NCBI GenBank assembly: GCA_035644395.1
Contig: DASQOR010000010.1
Location: 1 to 64,000 of the forward strand
Direction: 5' to 3'
Source of the DNA: JBGPLJ01 sp035644395
GTDB taxonomy: Bacteria; Pseudomonadota; Gammaproteobacteria; Steroidobacterales; Steroidobacteraceae
DNA length: 64,000 bases
The notes under the pieces were generated by a model that saw only the letters and a program-made list of their open reading frames with translations, made no database searches and had not been told where the DNA came from. The translations under genes were made by a program, and so were the position numbers. Below, piece by piece: positions 8,206 through 16,366 of this stretch (position 1 is the first letter of the stretch; each line of letters begins with the position of its first letter).

Positions 8206-9216
8206 TCAGTTGGCGCGCGGGCCGCTCGCGCGTCTCGACCGCAGGCGCACCTGCAGTTCGCGGCGCGCGTAGTCGATGATCAGCGTGTCGAACTGCCCGA
8301 GCACGTCCATGCCGATGAGCAGCGCCGGATCCTGCGTCATCTTCCAGTACTGAAAGATGTGCATGTCGCCGGCCGTGATGTAGGCATCCTTGATCTCGAG
8401 GCTGCCGATCGCGATGTTGGGCGTCACCACCAGGTCGCCCCGCTGCACGTCGAGCGTCGTGCCGATGATTTCATTCGCGAGAATATCCTCAGGCCGTATC
8501 TTCCGGGCGAGGGCATCGCGCAGCGCCGTGTTGGCGAGCGTCGTCTGGCCGCCGGTATCGATGATGGCCTTCGCCCGCAATGTCCCGATGCGGACGTTCG
8601 CGACCAGCAGCAATCCCTTGACGATCTTCACGGGTATCACGAGGAAGTTCGGCGCGGCCTGCTGCATGCGCGAACGGGAGATGCGGATGAGATCGTGGCG
8701 GAAGTCGATGTAGATCCGCATTTCCAGCAGGCCTTCCGTGCCGAGGACCCCGTCCGCTCCGCCGAGCGCATCGTTCAGGACCGGCAGCCGCTTCGAGTAC
8801 AACTCCAGGTCGCCAACGACGAGGCTGTCGACCGCTATGACCGGCACCGTGCGCGTGCCCGTCACGCCGTGCATCACCACCGTGTCGCCGGCCGTCGGCA
8901 CGATGCCGAGCGCTTCGACCACCGAGGTCGTCACGGCGGAGCGGTTCGAGCCCGTGTCGACCACCAGCCGGAAGGGACCGCGCCCGTTGATACGGACCGG
9001 AGCCCAGATGCGGCCGATCCGGTCGCGCAGCGTCGGCGCGACGTAACGCGGCTCCGGGGCCTCGACGACGATTTCCGGCACGACTTCGTCGGCATCGCTC
9101 GCAGGCAAGGCCGGAATGTCATCGCCGATGGTGACGCCCGAAACCTGCAGCAGCAGTAAAGCGAGCAGAAGGCGTGTGGCGTTGGTCCGTGCCGTGTGCC
9201 CGGATGGCTGTTGCAA
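8206..9216 (-). CDS. exported two-lobed retropepsin-like aspartic protease
   Basis: This 336-residue protein has an N-terminal signal peptide and two aspartic-protease half-sites: V-D-T-G-S near residue 90 and I-D-T-G-G near residue 220. Each is followed by the hydrophobic segments typical of the fold. Two lobes in one chain give a pepsin-like single-chain arrangement of retropepsin-type domains. It should act in the periplasm or outside the cell. The start is TTG at 9216, supported by AAGGG six bases upstream; no ATG precedes the signal peptide. The gene behind it on the same strand encodes an exported nuclease, so the pair may be jointly expressed. Confidence 0.8.
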   Translation of the reverse strand: MQQPSGHTARTNATRLLLALLLLQVSGVTIGDDIPALPASDADEVVPEIVVEAPEPRYVAPTLRDRIGRIWAPVRINGRGPFRLVVDTGSNRSAVTTSVVEALGIVPTAGDTVVMHGVTGTRTVPVIAVDSLVVGDLELYSKRLPVLNDALGGADGVLGTEGLLEMRIYIDFRHDLIRISRSRMQQAAPNFLVIPVKIVKGLLLVANVRIGTLRAKAIIDTGGQTTLANTALRDALARKIRPEDILANEIIGTTLDVQRGDLVVTPNIAIGSLEIKDAYITAGDMHIFQYWKMTQDPALLIGMDVLGQFDTLIIDYARRELQVRLRSRRASGPRAN

Positions 9217-9302
9217 TGTGAACCCTTGCGGCTCGTCCGCTTCGGTCGGTGAAGCGGACTCTACTACCGTTCGGGTCGAAACCGGATGCCCGCGAGCGAT
9301 TG

Positions 9303-10103
9303 CTATTGCACCCAGAGGGACGAAACGTTGCGCTCGATGCGCTTCTGGATCGACTTCGACAGGCCGGGCAGGAAATCGATGCCGGTCGCCTGCTCGATGT
9401 CATCGATGGTCGCGATGAAAAGGCCCAGGTCCTTGTCCGTGATTTTCCTGTTGGGGAAAATGAACGCGATTGCGCGGTGGCGCGCCGGCTCATAGACGAT
9501 CTTGTAGAAGCGCGGCGGCACGGGAATATCGGTGCCGCGCATCTTGCGGTCCGTATCATCGTAGATGGGGCCGGTCATTGCGATCAGGTGCCCGCGGTGT
9601 TCGGTCCAGACACGGATAGCGTCTTCCAGCCGCGCCCAGATGCCGCGATTGAACCCGAGGCCGACCTGCGGCGCGATGTTCGAGAGATAGTGGCTCTCGT
9701 CCATCATCGCCTGGTCGGGCTTCATGTCCGCGGCGGGCGCCATGTGCCCGCGGTCGAAGCCGCTGCCCTTGTAGTCGTCGTCGACGGAATGCGGCTTGCC
9801 CGCCTGCGTGAGCGTCGGGTCCCCGACGAAACTCGAATGATCCCGATCGCCCGGCCCCACGAACCGCGCCGGCGTCAGGTCCTCGATTTCCCAGTCCGGG
9901 ATCTTGGTGTCATCGTTGTGCGAAAGCAGGTAGCCCGACCGGCAGAGCAGCGTGTGCGGCGGCGGGTCGTCGCCCAGATATCGCGGCGCTCCAACCTCGC
10001 GGATCATGTCGGCGCAGGCATGCAGCGCGTCCACCGGCTGCGCGACCACCCCGCCGGCGGCGAGCAGGAGCGCCAGGCCGCCAACCGCAACGCGGATGTC
10101 CAT
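9303..10103 (-). CDS. exported DNA/RNA non-specific endonuclease (NUC1 family)
   Basis: This 266-residue protein has a cleavable signal peptide ending near V-V-A-Q. The NUC1 active-site motif D-R-G-H-M-A-P-A-A-D is present with its catalytic His, and a downstream N-x-x-x-Q-x-x-x-x-N-R metal-site region (N-I-A-P-Q...F-N-R-G-I-W) is intact. This family cuts single- and double-stranded DNA and RNA with a Mg-water mechanism and resembles endonuclease G and Serratia nuclease. Expected roles are extracellular nucleic-acid scavenging or biofilm DNA turnover. The start has GGAGAAGG just upstream. Confidence 0.9.
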   Translation of the reverse strand: MDIRVAVGGLALLLAAGGVVAQPVDALHACADMIREVGAPRYLGDDPPPHTLLCRSGYLLSHNDDTKIPDWEIEDLTPARFVGPGDRDHSSFVGDPTLTQAGKPHSVDDDYKGSGFDRGHMAPAADMKPDQAMMDESHYLSNIAPQVGLGFNRGIWARLEDAIRVWTEHRGHLIAMTGPIYDDTDRKMRGTDIPVPPRFYKIVYEPARHRAIAFIFPNRKITDKDLGLFIATIDDIEQATGIDFLPGLSKSIQKRIERNVSSLWVQ

Positions 10104-10123
10104 GTTCCTTCTCCGCGTGAGGG

Positions 10124-10477
10124 TTACAGGCCGCCGGCGCCGTGCTTGGCCGCGGCATCGATCTTGCGGCGGGTCGTTTCCTCGGAGATTCCCTTGGAGA
10201 CGACGTAACTCCCGCCGCTGATGCCCATGAGCGCCAGCACCGACCCCGGAATCTCGATGAAGTCACCGGTATCGATACAGAAGACGAGATACAGGCCCGC
10301 GATCACGAAAGTGAACAGCAGGAACTGAAACCGGGAGAGGCTTGCCTTGTCCGTGCCGGGCTCCTGGATGATGCCGGTGAAATCGACGCGCCACAGCCGG
10401 TAGAACACGAGCACCGCGAATCCGATGATCAGGATGACCAGCGCCCAGTAGATCCATCGCACCTCATTCACGTTCAT
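10124..10477 (-). CDS. small membrane protein, first of a related pair (117 aa)
   Basis: This 117-residue protein has an N-terminal helix (Y-W-A-L-V-I-L-I-I-G-F), a soluble stretch ending in L-S-R-F-Q-F-L-L-F-T, a second helix, and a final segment P-G-S-V-L-A-L-M-G-I-S-G-G-S-Y-V-V-S-K. The R-F-Q to Y-V-V-S-K portion is visibly similar to the neighbouring 101-residue protein. A strong AGGAGG precedes its ATG. It lies 20 bases upstream of the nuclease gene and 10 bases downstream of its sister, so the three probably form one transcript. No family name is recognised. Confidence 0.7.
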   Translation of the reverse strand: MNVNEVRWIYWALVILIIGFAVLVFYRLWRVDFTGIIQEPGTDKASLSRFQFLLFTFVIAGLYLVFCIDTGDFIEIPGSVLALMGISGGSYVVSKGISEETTRRKIDAAAKHGAGGL

Positions 10478-10487
10478 GGCCGCCCTC

Positions 10488-10793
10488 CTATGGGCTTCGC
10501 AGTTTCTTGCCGTAGAGATAGATGCCCTGGCTCCCGCCCAACAGCATCAGCATCCAGTCGGGTACCTCGGGAAATCCGCCCGCCTTCGCCGCGAGGCCAA
10601 CGTATGCGGCGGCGCCGGCGATCGTGCCGACCAGCATCTGCAGGCGATCGGCCTGCAAGCCGTTCCCCGGTTGATCGGCCAGCAGGCCGCCGGTGGATAT
10701 CTGGCCGGTGAGAAATTTGTAGGCGATGAGCGCAGCGAATGCGCCGAGCCAGCCGATGAGGCAGATCTCGAGGATGCTTGCGGGAGCAATCAC
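10488..10793 (-). CDS. small membrane protein, second of a related pair (101 aa)
   Basis: This 101-residue protein starts at GTG. It has an N-terminal hydrophobic helix, the segment A-D-R-L-Q-M-L-V-G-T, a second hydrophobic stretch and then P-D-W-M-L-M-L-L-G-G-S-Q-G-I-Y-L-Y-G-K. The layout parallels that of the next gene (helix, R-L-Q/R-F-Q, helix, P-x-x-x-L-x-L-x-G-x-S-x-G-x-Y-x-x-x-K). This indicates an old tandem duplication or a two-subunit membrane assembly. Function unknown. Confidence 0.65.
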   Translation of the reverse strand: MIAPASILEICLIGWLGAFAALIAYKFLTGQISTGGLLADQPGNGLQADRLQMLVGTIAGAAAYVGLAAKAGGFPEVPDWMLMLLGGSQGIYLYGKKLRSP

Positions 10794-10928
10794 GGAGCTC
10801 GTCCTTGAAGCCCGGCTTTGAGTCGCGTCCTGGCGCAGCTCTTGGGCCGCTTCCTTGTCAGCCGAGGAAGCTACTCCCAGCTTGCGGCGCTGTCACGCGG
10901 TTTCGGCGCCACGACGGCGCGAACGCCG

Positions 10929-11861
10929 CTAGCGTGGGTCGCCGGCCACCGCCGAGTGCCGCAGGGTTGCGCGGCGAATGATCCACGCTCCTGCGAGGCA
11001 GGGAACAATCCCGATCAACGACAGCGTCGCTACCGTCTCGTTGCGCACGGCGACGCCAAGTATCAGCGAGACGACGGGGATCAGAAACGTGGTGGCCGAC
11101 GCGCGTGCGACCCCGAGGCGCCCGGCCGCAACCGACATCGCAATATTGGCGAGCGCGGTGCCGAACACACCGAGCACCAGCATCGAGAGCGCCGATCGCG
11201 TCGTCCAGTGAGCGTGCGGCACATCGGGGATACCGAACGGCGCGGTCAGAAGAACGGCGACCGCGAGTGCCCGCCAGACGACCGGCATCGCACCATTGCG
11301 CTGTTGCAGCGGCCGTGCGACGTTGAGCGCGACGCCATAGGACGCCATGGCGACGATGATCATGATGATGCCGCCCGCTTCGCTTCCCCCCGCCCGAATG
11401 CCGGGCAGGCCCATCATCACGGCGCCGGCAAAACCGATCACGAGCCCTGCGATCACGCCGCGCAACGGCCATTGCCGCGTCGTGATGCTGGCCGCCAGCA
11501 CGGCGACCATCGGCGCGACGCTGTTCAGCATCCCGGCGAGCGCCGACGCCACGTGCTGCTGGGCAATCGGAAAGAGGAACATCGGGAAGGCATACCAGAG
11601 CACGCCGAGAACGATGATCCCCTTCCAGTCGCCCTTCGCCACCGGAGCACGCACGCCCGGAAAGAAGGACAGCGTCACGAAGCCGGTCAACAGGCGCACG
11701 AAGGTCAAGCCATTCGGCGCGATGGCCTCCAGGCTCTCGGCGATGAAGAGGAACGACGCACCCCAGATGAGTCCCGGCGACAGGAGCAGCGTCCAGTCGA
11801 GAACGGCAGAGACGGACTTGGCTCCACCTGCTCCAGGCGGGACGGATTCGACTTCAGGCAT
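10929..11861 (-). CDS. EamA-family (DMT superfamily) exporter
   Basis: This 310-residue protein has about ten hydrophobic segments in two EamA repeats. The first repeat opens with P-G-L-I-W-G-A-S-F-L-F-I, the classic W-G-x-x-F signature, and the second begins near I-M-I-I-V-A-M-A-S-Y-G. Such proteins export metabolites or amino acids using the proton gradient; substrate cannot be told. Its length is typical for the family. The 135 bases between its stop and the small membrane-protein pair contain no further gene. It is divergent from the DUF1330 gene. Confidence 0.85.
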   Translation of the reverse strand: MPEVESVPPGAGGAKSVSAVLDWTLLLSPGLIWGASFLFIAESLEAIAPNGLTFVRLLTGFVTLSFFPGVRAPVAKGDWKGIIVLGVLWYAFPMFLFPIAQQHVASALAGMLNSVAPMVAVLAASITTRQWPLRGVIAGLVIGFAGAVMMGLPGIRAGGSEAGGIIMIIVAMASYGVALNVARPLQQRNGAMPVVWRALAVAVLLTAPFGIPDVPHAHWTTRSALSMLVLGVFGTALANIAMSVAAGRLGVARASATTFLIPVVSLILGVAVRNETVATLSLIGIVPCLAGAWIIRRATLRHSAVAGDPR

Positions 11862-11965
11862 GACTCAGCGTAGCAGAGTCCGCCGCCGGAGCGGTGTCGG
11901 CCCCGTCCCCACGCGCGCGACTTTGAAGCAGCTATGATGCCGGCTCCCGTACGGAGGGCGATTGC

Positions 11966-12253
11966 ATGGCTGCTTATGTGCTGGCGAATGTCGAGATCAC
12001 CGATCCGGCCGGCTTCGAGGAGTACCGCAAGGCGGTGCCGGCGACCATCGCCCGGTACGGCGGACGCTATCTCACTCGAGGCGGAACGACCGATGCTCTT
12101 GAAGGGAGCTGGTTGCCGAAGCGTGTCGTCCTGCTCGAGTTTCCAAGCGCTGCACGGGCCAGGGAATGGTACGGATCACCCGAGTATCGGCCGCTCATTG
12201 CGCTCCGCCAGCGCACGACGAAATCCGACGTCACCATCATCGACGGCATTTGA
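11966..12253 (+). CDS. DUF1330 family protein
   Basis: This 95-residue protein has the full DUF1330 pattern: a dimeric alpha/beta-barrel-like fold with V-E-I-T-D-P-A-G-F-E-E-Y, then G-G-R-Y-L-T-R-G-G, then V-V-L-L-E-F-P-S and A-R-E-W-Y-G-S-P-E-Y. A GGAGGG lies eight bases before the ATG. The family's reaction is not established. It is followed after 15 bases by a glutamine amidotransferase gene in the same direction and probably shares its transcript. Confidence 0.9.
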   Translation: MAAYVLANVEITDPAGFEEYRKAVPATIARYGGRYLTRGGTTDALEGSWLPKRVVLLEFPSAARAREWYGSPEYRPLIALRQRTTKSDVTIIDGI

Positions 12254-12268
12254 TCGCGAGGTCGCGCC

Positions 12269-12973
12269 GTGCTCGCACTGGCCATTCGCCACGTCGAGGT
12301 CGAGGATTGCGGAACGCTGGCCGACGTGCTGGCGTCCCGCGGATTCGAGCTGCGCTACGTCGACGCGGGCCGCGACGATCTGCGCGCCATCGATGCCGCT
12401 CGGCCGGACCTCGTGATCGGGCTTGGCGGGCCGGCATCCGTGTACGACGCTGCGAAGCATCCGTGGATCACCGACGAGCTGCGGCTGGTCGAGCGGCGCC
12501 TGGCGACGAACAAACCCCTGCTCGCCATCTGTTTCGGTGCGCAGATGCTCTCGCAGGTGCTCGGCGCGCGCGTCTACGCGGCGGCGACTGCGGAACTCGG
12601 CTGGAAACCGTTGCAACTCACGAGCGCCGGCGAGTCGTCGCTCGTGCGGCCGCTCGGCGCACAGCACACCTCGATGCTGCACTGGCATGGCGATGTCTTC
12701 GACTTGCCGCGAGGAGCGGTGCTCCTCGCGTCCACCGCCGACGCTCCCCACCAGATCTATCAATACGGCAACTCGGTGCTGGCCTTTCAATGCCACCCGG
12801 AAGTTCGCGTGAGCGAAATGGACGACTGGCTCGTCGCTTACGCCGATGAGGTTGCGGCCGCGACCGGAGTCACCGAGGAACAGCTTCGCTTGGATACCGC
12901 GCGGCTCGGTCCGAAGCTCGCGCAACAAGCGCAGATGGTCTTCGGGGCCTGGCTCGACGCCGTCGGCAGCTAG
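12269..12973 (+). CDS. class I glutamine amidotransferase
   Basis: This 234-residue protein begins at GTG with GAGG upstream. It has the triad GATase fold: the nucleophile elbow A-I-C-F-G-A-Q and the catalytic His/Glu in Q-C-H-P-E. A stand-alone domain of this size, beginning L-A-I-R-H-V-E-V-E-D and with L-H-W-H-G-D-V-F in the middle, matches GMP-synthase-like amidotransferases that lack a synthetase partner. Such proteins release ammonia from glutamine or hydrolyse gamma-glutamyl compounds. The acceptor here is unknown. Confidence 0.88.
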   Translation: MLALAIRHVEVEDCGTLADVLASRGFELRYVDAGRDDLRAIDAARPDLVIGLGGPASVYDAAKHPWITDELRLVERRLATNKPLLAICFGAQMLSQVLGARVYAAATAELGWKPLQLTSAGESSLVRPLGAQHTSMLHWHGDVFDLPRGAVLLASTADAPHQIYQYGNSVLAFQCHPEVRVSEMDDWLVAYADEVAAATGVTEEQLRLDTARLGPKLAQQAQMVFGAWLDAVGS

Positions 12974-13062
12974 CGCCGCCCATTGACCCAAGGTCCTATG
13001 GCGGAAATCGCCGATTGAGCGGACTCTCGGCCACCCGTTTCGCGGGTAATGGAGATACCACT

Positions 13063-13494
13063 ATGAATCGCAGGTGGCTGCTGGCTGCGCTCGGCGCACT
13101 CCCCTTGATCGTCGACGCCGGGTCGCTCGACTCCCTGACGTCGATGGTGTCGGACCCACTCGTGGGATCGCTCAAATCGAAACTCGGGGTCACGGATTCG
13201 CAAGCCAAAGGCGGGGTCGGTTCGCTGTTGACGCTCGCCCAGGAGCACCTGAACAAGGGCGATTTCGACAAGATCGCAACGCTCCTGCCGGGCACGCAGA
13301 AGTACCTCGACGCCGCCAAGAGCCTCGGCGCCGTCAAGGGTCCGGTGAAGGATGCCGCGGGGCTCAACTCCGCCTATTCGCGACTCGGCATCAAGCCCGA
13401 GACGGCGGCGAAGTTCACGCCGATGGTCCTCGATGCGGTCGGCAAGGTCGGCGGGGACTCGGCCCGGAGCTTGCTTGCAGGAGCCCTGAAATAG
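13063..13494 (+). CDS. DUF2780-type exported protein
   Basis: This 143-residue protein has a signal peptide (MNRRWLLAALGALPL) and a helical body with L-G-V-T-D-S-Q-A-K-G-G-V-G-S-L-L and L-A-Q-E-H-L, which is the DUF2780 pattern. The family is found mainly in Gammaproteobacteria and has no assigned reaction. The start at 13063 is chosen for GGAG eight bases upstream and because it begins the signal peptide. It is convergent with the deleted ABC-type gene that follows. Confidence 0.85.
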   Translation: MNRRWLLAALGALPLIVDAGSLDSLTSMVSDPLVGSLKSKLGVTDSQAKGGVGSLLTLAQEHLNKGDFDKIATLLPGTQKYLDAAKSLGAVKGPVKDAAGLNSAYSRLGIKPETAAKFTPMVLDAVGKVGGDSARSLLAGALK

Positions 13495-13516
13495 CGGGAT
13501 CGAGCTGGGCTGCCTG

Positions 13517-14032
13517 TTACGGCAGCACCCGATCGGCCTGTGCGAGCAATGCCGGTGGAAGCGTCAAGCCGGCCGCGCGCGCGGCCATGCGATGCTCGCT
13601 TGCGATGGCCACAAGCGCCGCCTGCAGCAATTGGAGCCGCTTCGCGGTCACGTCCGGCGGCAGTTCGTCGATGCCGGTCGCATTGCCGCCCGGGTGCTCG
13701 AGGCTCTGCGCAAATCCATTGCTGACCATGTCCGGACAGGTCGCAATCACCATCGTCATCGCGGGGTTGGCTTTGCGCACTTCCAGGGCGTAGGGCAGCG
13801 CTCCGACGACAATCCAGTCAAGATCCCTGTGTGCAAGCTCGCCTGCTTGCACGGCGGGATCCGTCGTGTTGGGCCGTGACAAGCGCCATTCGATGAAAAT
13901 GTTGTCGCCTTCCCGGTAGCCGATGCGCGGCACGCGCGTGGCTGTCACCGGATGGACGCAAGACGCCAGCAACGGCCAAGCGCAGGCGAGCGACGCGATG
14001 CCAAGTACCAACGATCGGCGATGGGTTCTCAT
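13517..14032 (-). CDS. ABC-type substrate-binding protein with internal deletions (171 aa)
   Basis: The product matches PF04392-type ABC substrate-binding proteins but has only 171 residues against a usual 320 or so. The signal peptide and lipobox-like L-L-A-S-C are followed by V-P-R-I-G-Y, which joins directly to R-E-G-D-N-I-F-I-E-W. In full-length members these two elements are separated by about 20-30 residues. The middle is normal through P-G-G-N-A-T-G and K-R-L-Q-L-L, then jumps to G-L-T-L-P-P-A-L-L-A-Q-A-D, the family's last helix. Two in-frame deletions, the larger removing the second lobe, explain this. The product should not bind substrate as its relatives do, so it may be a decaying gene with an open frame. 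Confidence 0.7.
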   Translation of the reverse strand: MRTHRRSLVLGIASLACAWPLLASCVHPVTATRVPRIGYREGDNIFIEWRLSRPNTTDPAVQAGELAHRDLDWIVVGALPYALEVRKANPAMTMVIATCPDMVSNGFAQSLEHPGGNATGIDELPPDVTAKRLQLLQAALVAIASEHRMAARAAGLTLPPALLAQADRVLP

Positions 14033-14126
14033 CGGTGCACGCGGTCACCAACCAGGCTCCGGCGTGCACCTGCCTTTACTTCAGTTCGGGCGGTGGCTCA
14101 AGCGGCGCGCGCCTTGTCGTGAGCCC

Positions 14127-14765
14127 TCAGAGCAGCCCGTCCAGCCGCTCCAGGTCATTGATCATGCGCCAGCGCCCACCGCCGCTCTCGACCTTCTGGC
14201 GCCAGGCTTCCACGCGAGCGAGATATTCGCGGGGATCGAAGTTGTCGGAGCGGAGCTTTGTGACATTGAGCGCGATGACGTCGAAGCCCTTGAGGTCGAG
14301 CGGCACCTCGCGCACGTAGCCCTTGGCAAGATCTTCCTTGAGATCGGAGAAGATCAGGATTTCCTTGCGGCCCGCGCCTTTCTCGTTCAGGAATTCGATC
14401 GCCTGCAGCAGTCCGCCGGTGATGTCCGTGTAGGAGGAGGCTTTGGATTGCGCGACCACGCTCTGCATGCGTTGTGCAAACTGGCGCTTCTGCCGGTTGG
14501 CGGCGCTCGGCCGGTCGTCGAACGTCGCCTTGGCGACGATGTCCTTCTCGCTGAAACTGCCGGTATCGATGCGCGCGACGGCCAGCGAATCCGCGGGCTC
14601 GAGCCGCGACAGGATGTAGAGGACGATCTGCTCCGCCTTCTTGATCTCGGCGCTGTAGGTGCCCGAGGTGTCCAGCAGCAGATAGACGCCCTTGTTGGTC
14701 TGCGCCGCGGGGCCACAGCCCGCGAGAGCGACAATGAGCGCTGCCAGCGCGATCCGGTAGTTCAT
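14127..14765 (-). CDS. VWA-domain lipoprotein
   Basis: This 212-residue protein has a lipoprotein signal with L-A-G-C (Cys17) and then a von Willebrand A domain. The MIDAS strand reads L-L-L-D-T-S-G-T-Y, that is D-x-S-x-T rather than D-x-S-x-S. A conserved Thr/Asp region (Y-T-D-I-T-G-G-L) and a strand L-I-F-S-D-L-K-E-D follow. VWA domains bind partner proteins through a metal ion. Its start overlaps the stop of the upstream membrane-protein gene by four bases (ATGA), so the two are translationally coupled and probably form one envelope complex. Confidence 0.82.
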   Translation of the reverse strand: MNYRIALAALIVALAGCGPAAQTNKGVYLLLDTSGTYSAEIKKAEQIVLYILSRLEPADSLAVARIDTGSFSEKDIVAKATFDDRPSAANRQKRQFAQRMQSVVAQSKASSYTDITGGLLQAIEFLNEKGAGRKEILIFSDLKEDLAKGYVREVPLDLKGFDVIALNVTKLRSDNFDPREYLARVEAWRQKVESGGGRWRMINDLERLDGLL

Positions 14766-16183
14766 AGCGGCGACTCCCGCAATTCGTGCTCATCGGCCGC
14801 CGGCCCGGCCGGCGCCAAGTGCCGGGACTCGATCCACAGCGGCAGGAAAATCGGCAGATCGTAGAGACGCTCGGCCAGCATCCCGAGCTGCCGGAAGCCG
14901 CTCCCCAGCACGCGCAGGACCAGCGCGAAGGCGCGCAGTAACGCAACGCCCGAGAGTCCGAGGACGGTGCGCAGCGAATGCACGAAGGTCTCGAGCGGAA
15001 TCGCGACGAACACCAGCGCGAACGGCAGCACGAATCCCATGCCCATCTGCGCCGCCGTCGTGATCCAGAGGTACTGGCTCTGCAGTTCGCCGCCGCCCTC
15101 GCCCCTGAGCAAGGCGCCGGTTGCAAGCTCGTCCTGCAGCAAGACCTCGCGCATGTAGGCGAGCCCTGCTTCAACGCTCGCGAGCAGCACCAGGATCGAG
15201 AAGGTGATCCAGATCATGCGCACGCGCATCTTGTCCGGCAGGGCCCCGATGACGGGAAAGAGCCGCGTGATCCGCAGCGACTCCATGAGGAAGAGCCCCA
15301 TCGAGATCTCGACCATGATGATCACGAGCGCGGCGATGTCGGCCGTGCGAAAGCCACCGATGAAGTGCGTGCCTCCGACCATCTCGGCCATCGGGCGCGC
15401 GATCAGCGAGAAGTTGATCGCCGCGCCGCCGATCGCGACCAGCATCACGAGCATGGAAACGAAGAATTGCACGACGGAGGAGGATTGCAGGATCGAGACC
15501 GCGCGATCCTGGCCGCGCACGATGTCCTCGTATTCCTGCATGTGCCGGTCGATGGTCACCGAGCGGGCGAGCAGGCTCTCGATCACCTTGTTCACCCGGC
15601 CGAGCGTCTCCTGGATGCCGCGCCATTCGGGCATCATCTGGCGGAGAAAACCGTGGCGCTCGCCACTCGCCTTGCGATAGGCCTGCATCGCTTCGCCATG
15701 CGCCCGGACCATCGACTTGTGGATGTCGGCGAGCACGTCCGCGGCTCCGTTCTTCGCATCGATCTTCGCGACAGCCTCGACCGCGCGCACCCAGGCGGGC
15801 GGCTCGGGCGGCACCTCCACGGACTTCTGATGATCCTCCTCGATGTGCAGGATCGATTCGCTGAGCGCGCGGTGCAGCGCCGGATAGTTGGTCAGGTCCT
15901 TGCGCGTCGTTTCGGCGACGCGCACGAACTCGCGTTCGACGATGCGTTCCTTCGCTTCGCGTCCGCCCGCGAGCAGCACGTCACGATTGCGGGCGGCGAG
16001 GCGCAGCTCGGCGTGCGCGACGGAATGCGCGGCGAGGCGCAGGCCCCGCGCGATGGCATCGGTCGCAACGTGGATCGCGCGATGGGCGGTGCGTCGTGCC
16101 AGGTACAGCACGACGGCAAGAGCTACGAACCAGATGAGCGCCGAGACGGCGGGCCACGGCGTAATGGACAGGATGTGATCCAT
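14762..16183 (-). CDS. polytopic membrane protein with coiled-coil region
   Basis: This 473-residue protein has one N-terminal membrane helix (about 12-30), a long charged alpha-helical domain (about 35-235) with coiled-coil character, and then four or five membrane segments between about 240 and 430. A Glu/Ala/Pro-rich tail ends the chain. No family signature is recognised. It overlaps the VWA lipoprotein gene by four bases. The likely arrangement is an inner-membrane partner whose helical domain and loops interact with the VWA lipoprotein; the process is unknown. The 183 bases between this gene and the FMN oxidase contain nothing I can assign. Confidence 0.7.
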   Translation of the reverse strand: MDHILSITPWPAVSALIWFVALAVVLYLARRTAHRAIHVATDAIARGLRLAAHSVAHAELRLAARNRDVLLAGGREAKERIVEREFVRVAETTRKDLTNYPALHRALSESILHIEEDHQKSVEVPPEPPAWVRAVEAVAKIDAKNGAADVLADIHKSMVRAHGEAMQAYRKASGERHGFLRQMMPEWRGIQETLGRVNKVIESLLARSVTIDRHMQEYEDIVRGQDRAVSILQSSSVVQFFVSMLVMLVAIGGAAINFSLIARPMAEMVGGTHFIGGFRTADIAALVIIMVEISMGLFLMESLRITRLFPVIGALPDKMRVRMIWITFSILVLLASVEAGLAYMREVLLQDELATGALLRGEGGGELQSQYLWITTAAQMGMGFVLPFALVFVAIPLETFVHSLRTVLGLSGVALLRAFALVLRVLGSGFRQLGMLAERLYDLPIFLPLWIESRHLAPAGPAADEHELRESPL

Positions 16184-16366
16184 GCTGGCAACCCCGCTGT
16201 CATAGGAAACCCTTTAGACCGGTAGCTTTGCGACCCTCCCTTTCGAGAGGTGTGCCTTTTTCAGTCCGCCGAAGCGTGGCCCGAAGCACCTGCAGTGTCA
16301 ACGCTGCGACGCGCGGCGGCGGCGTTATGTAATCACCGGGCCGCCCAGGTCCCGATAGGATTCGAC

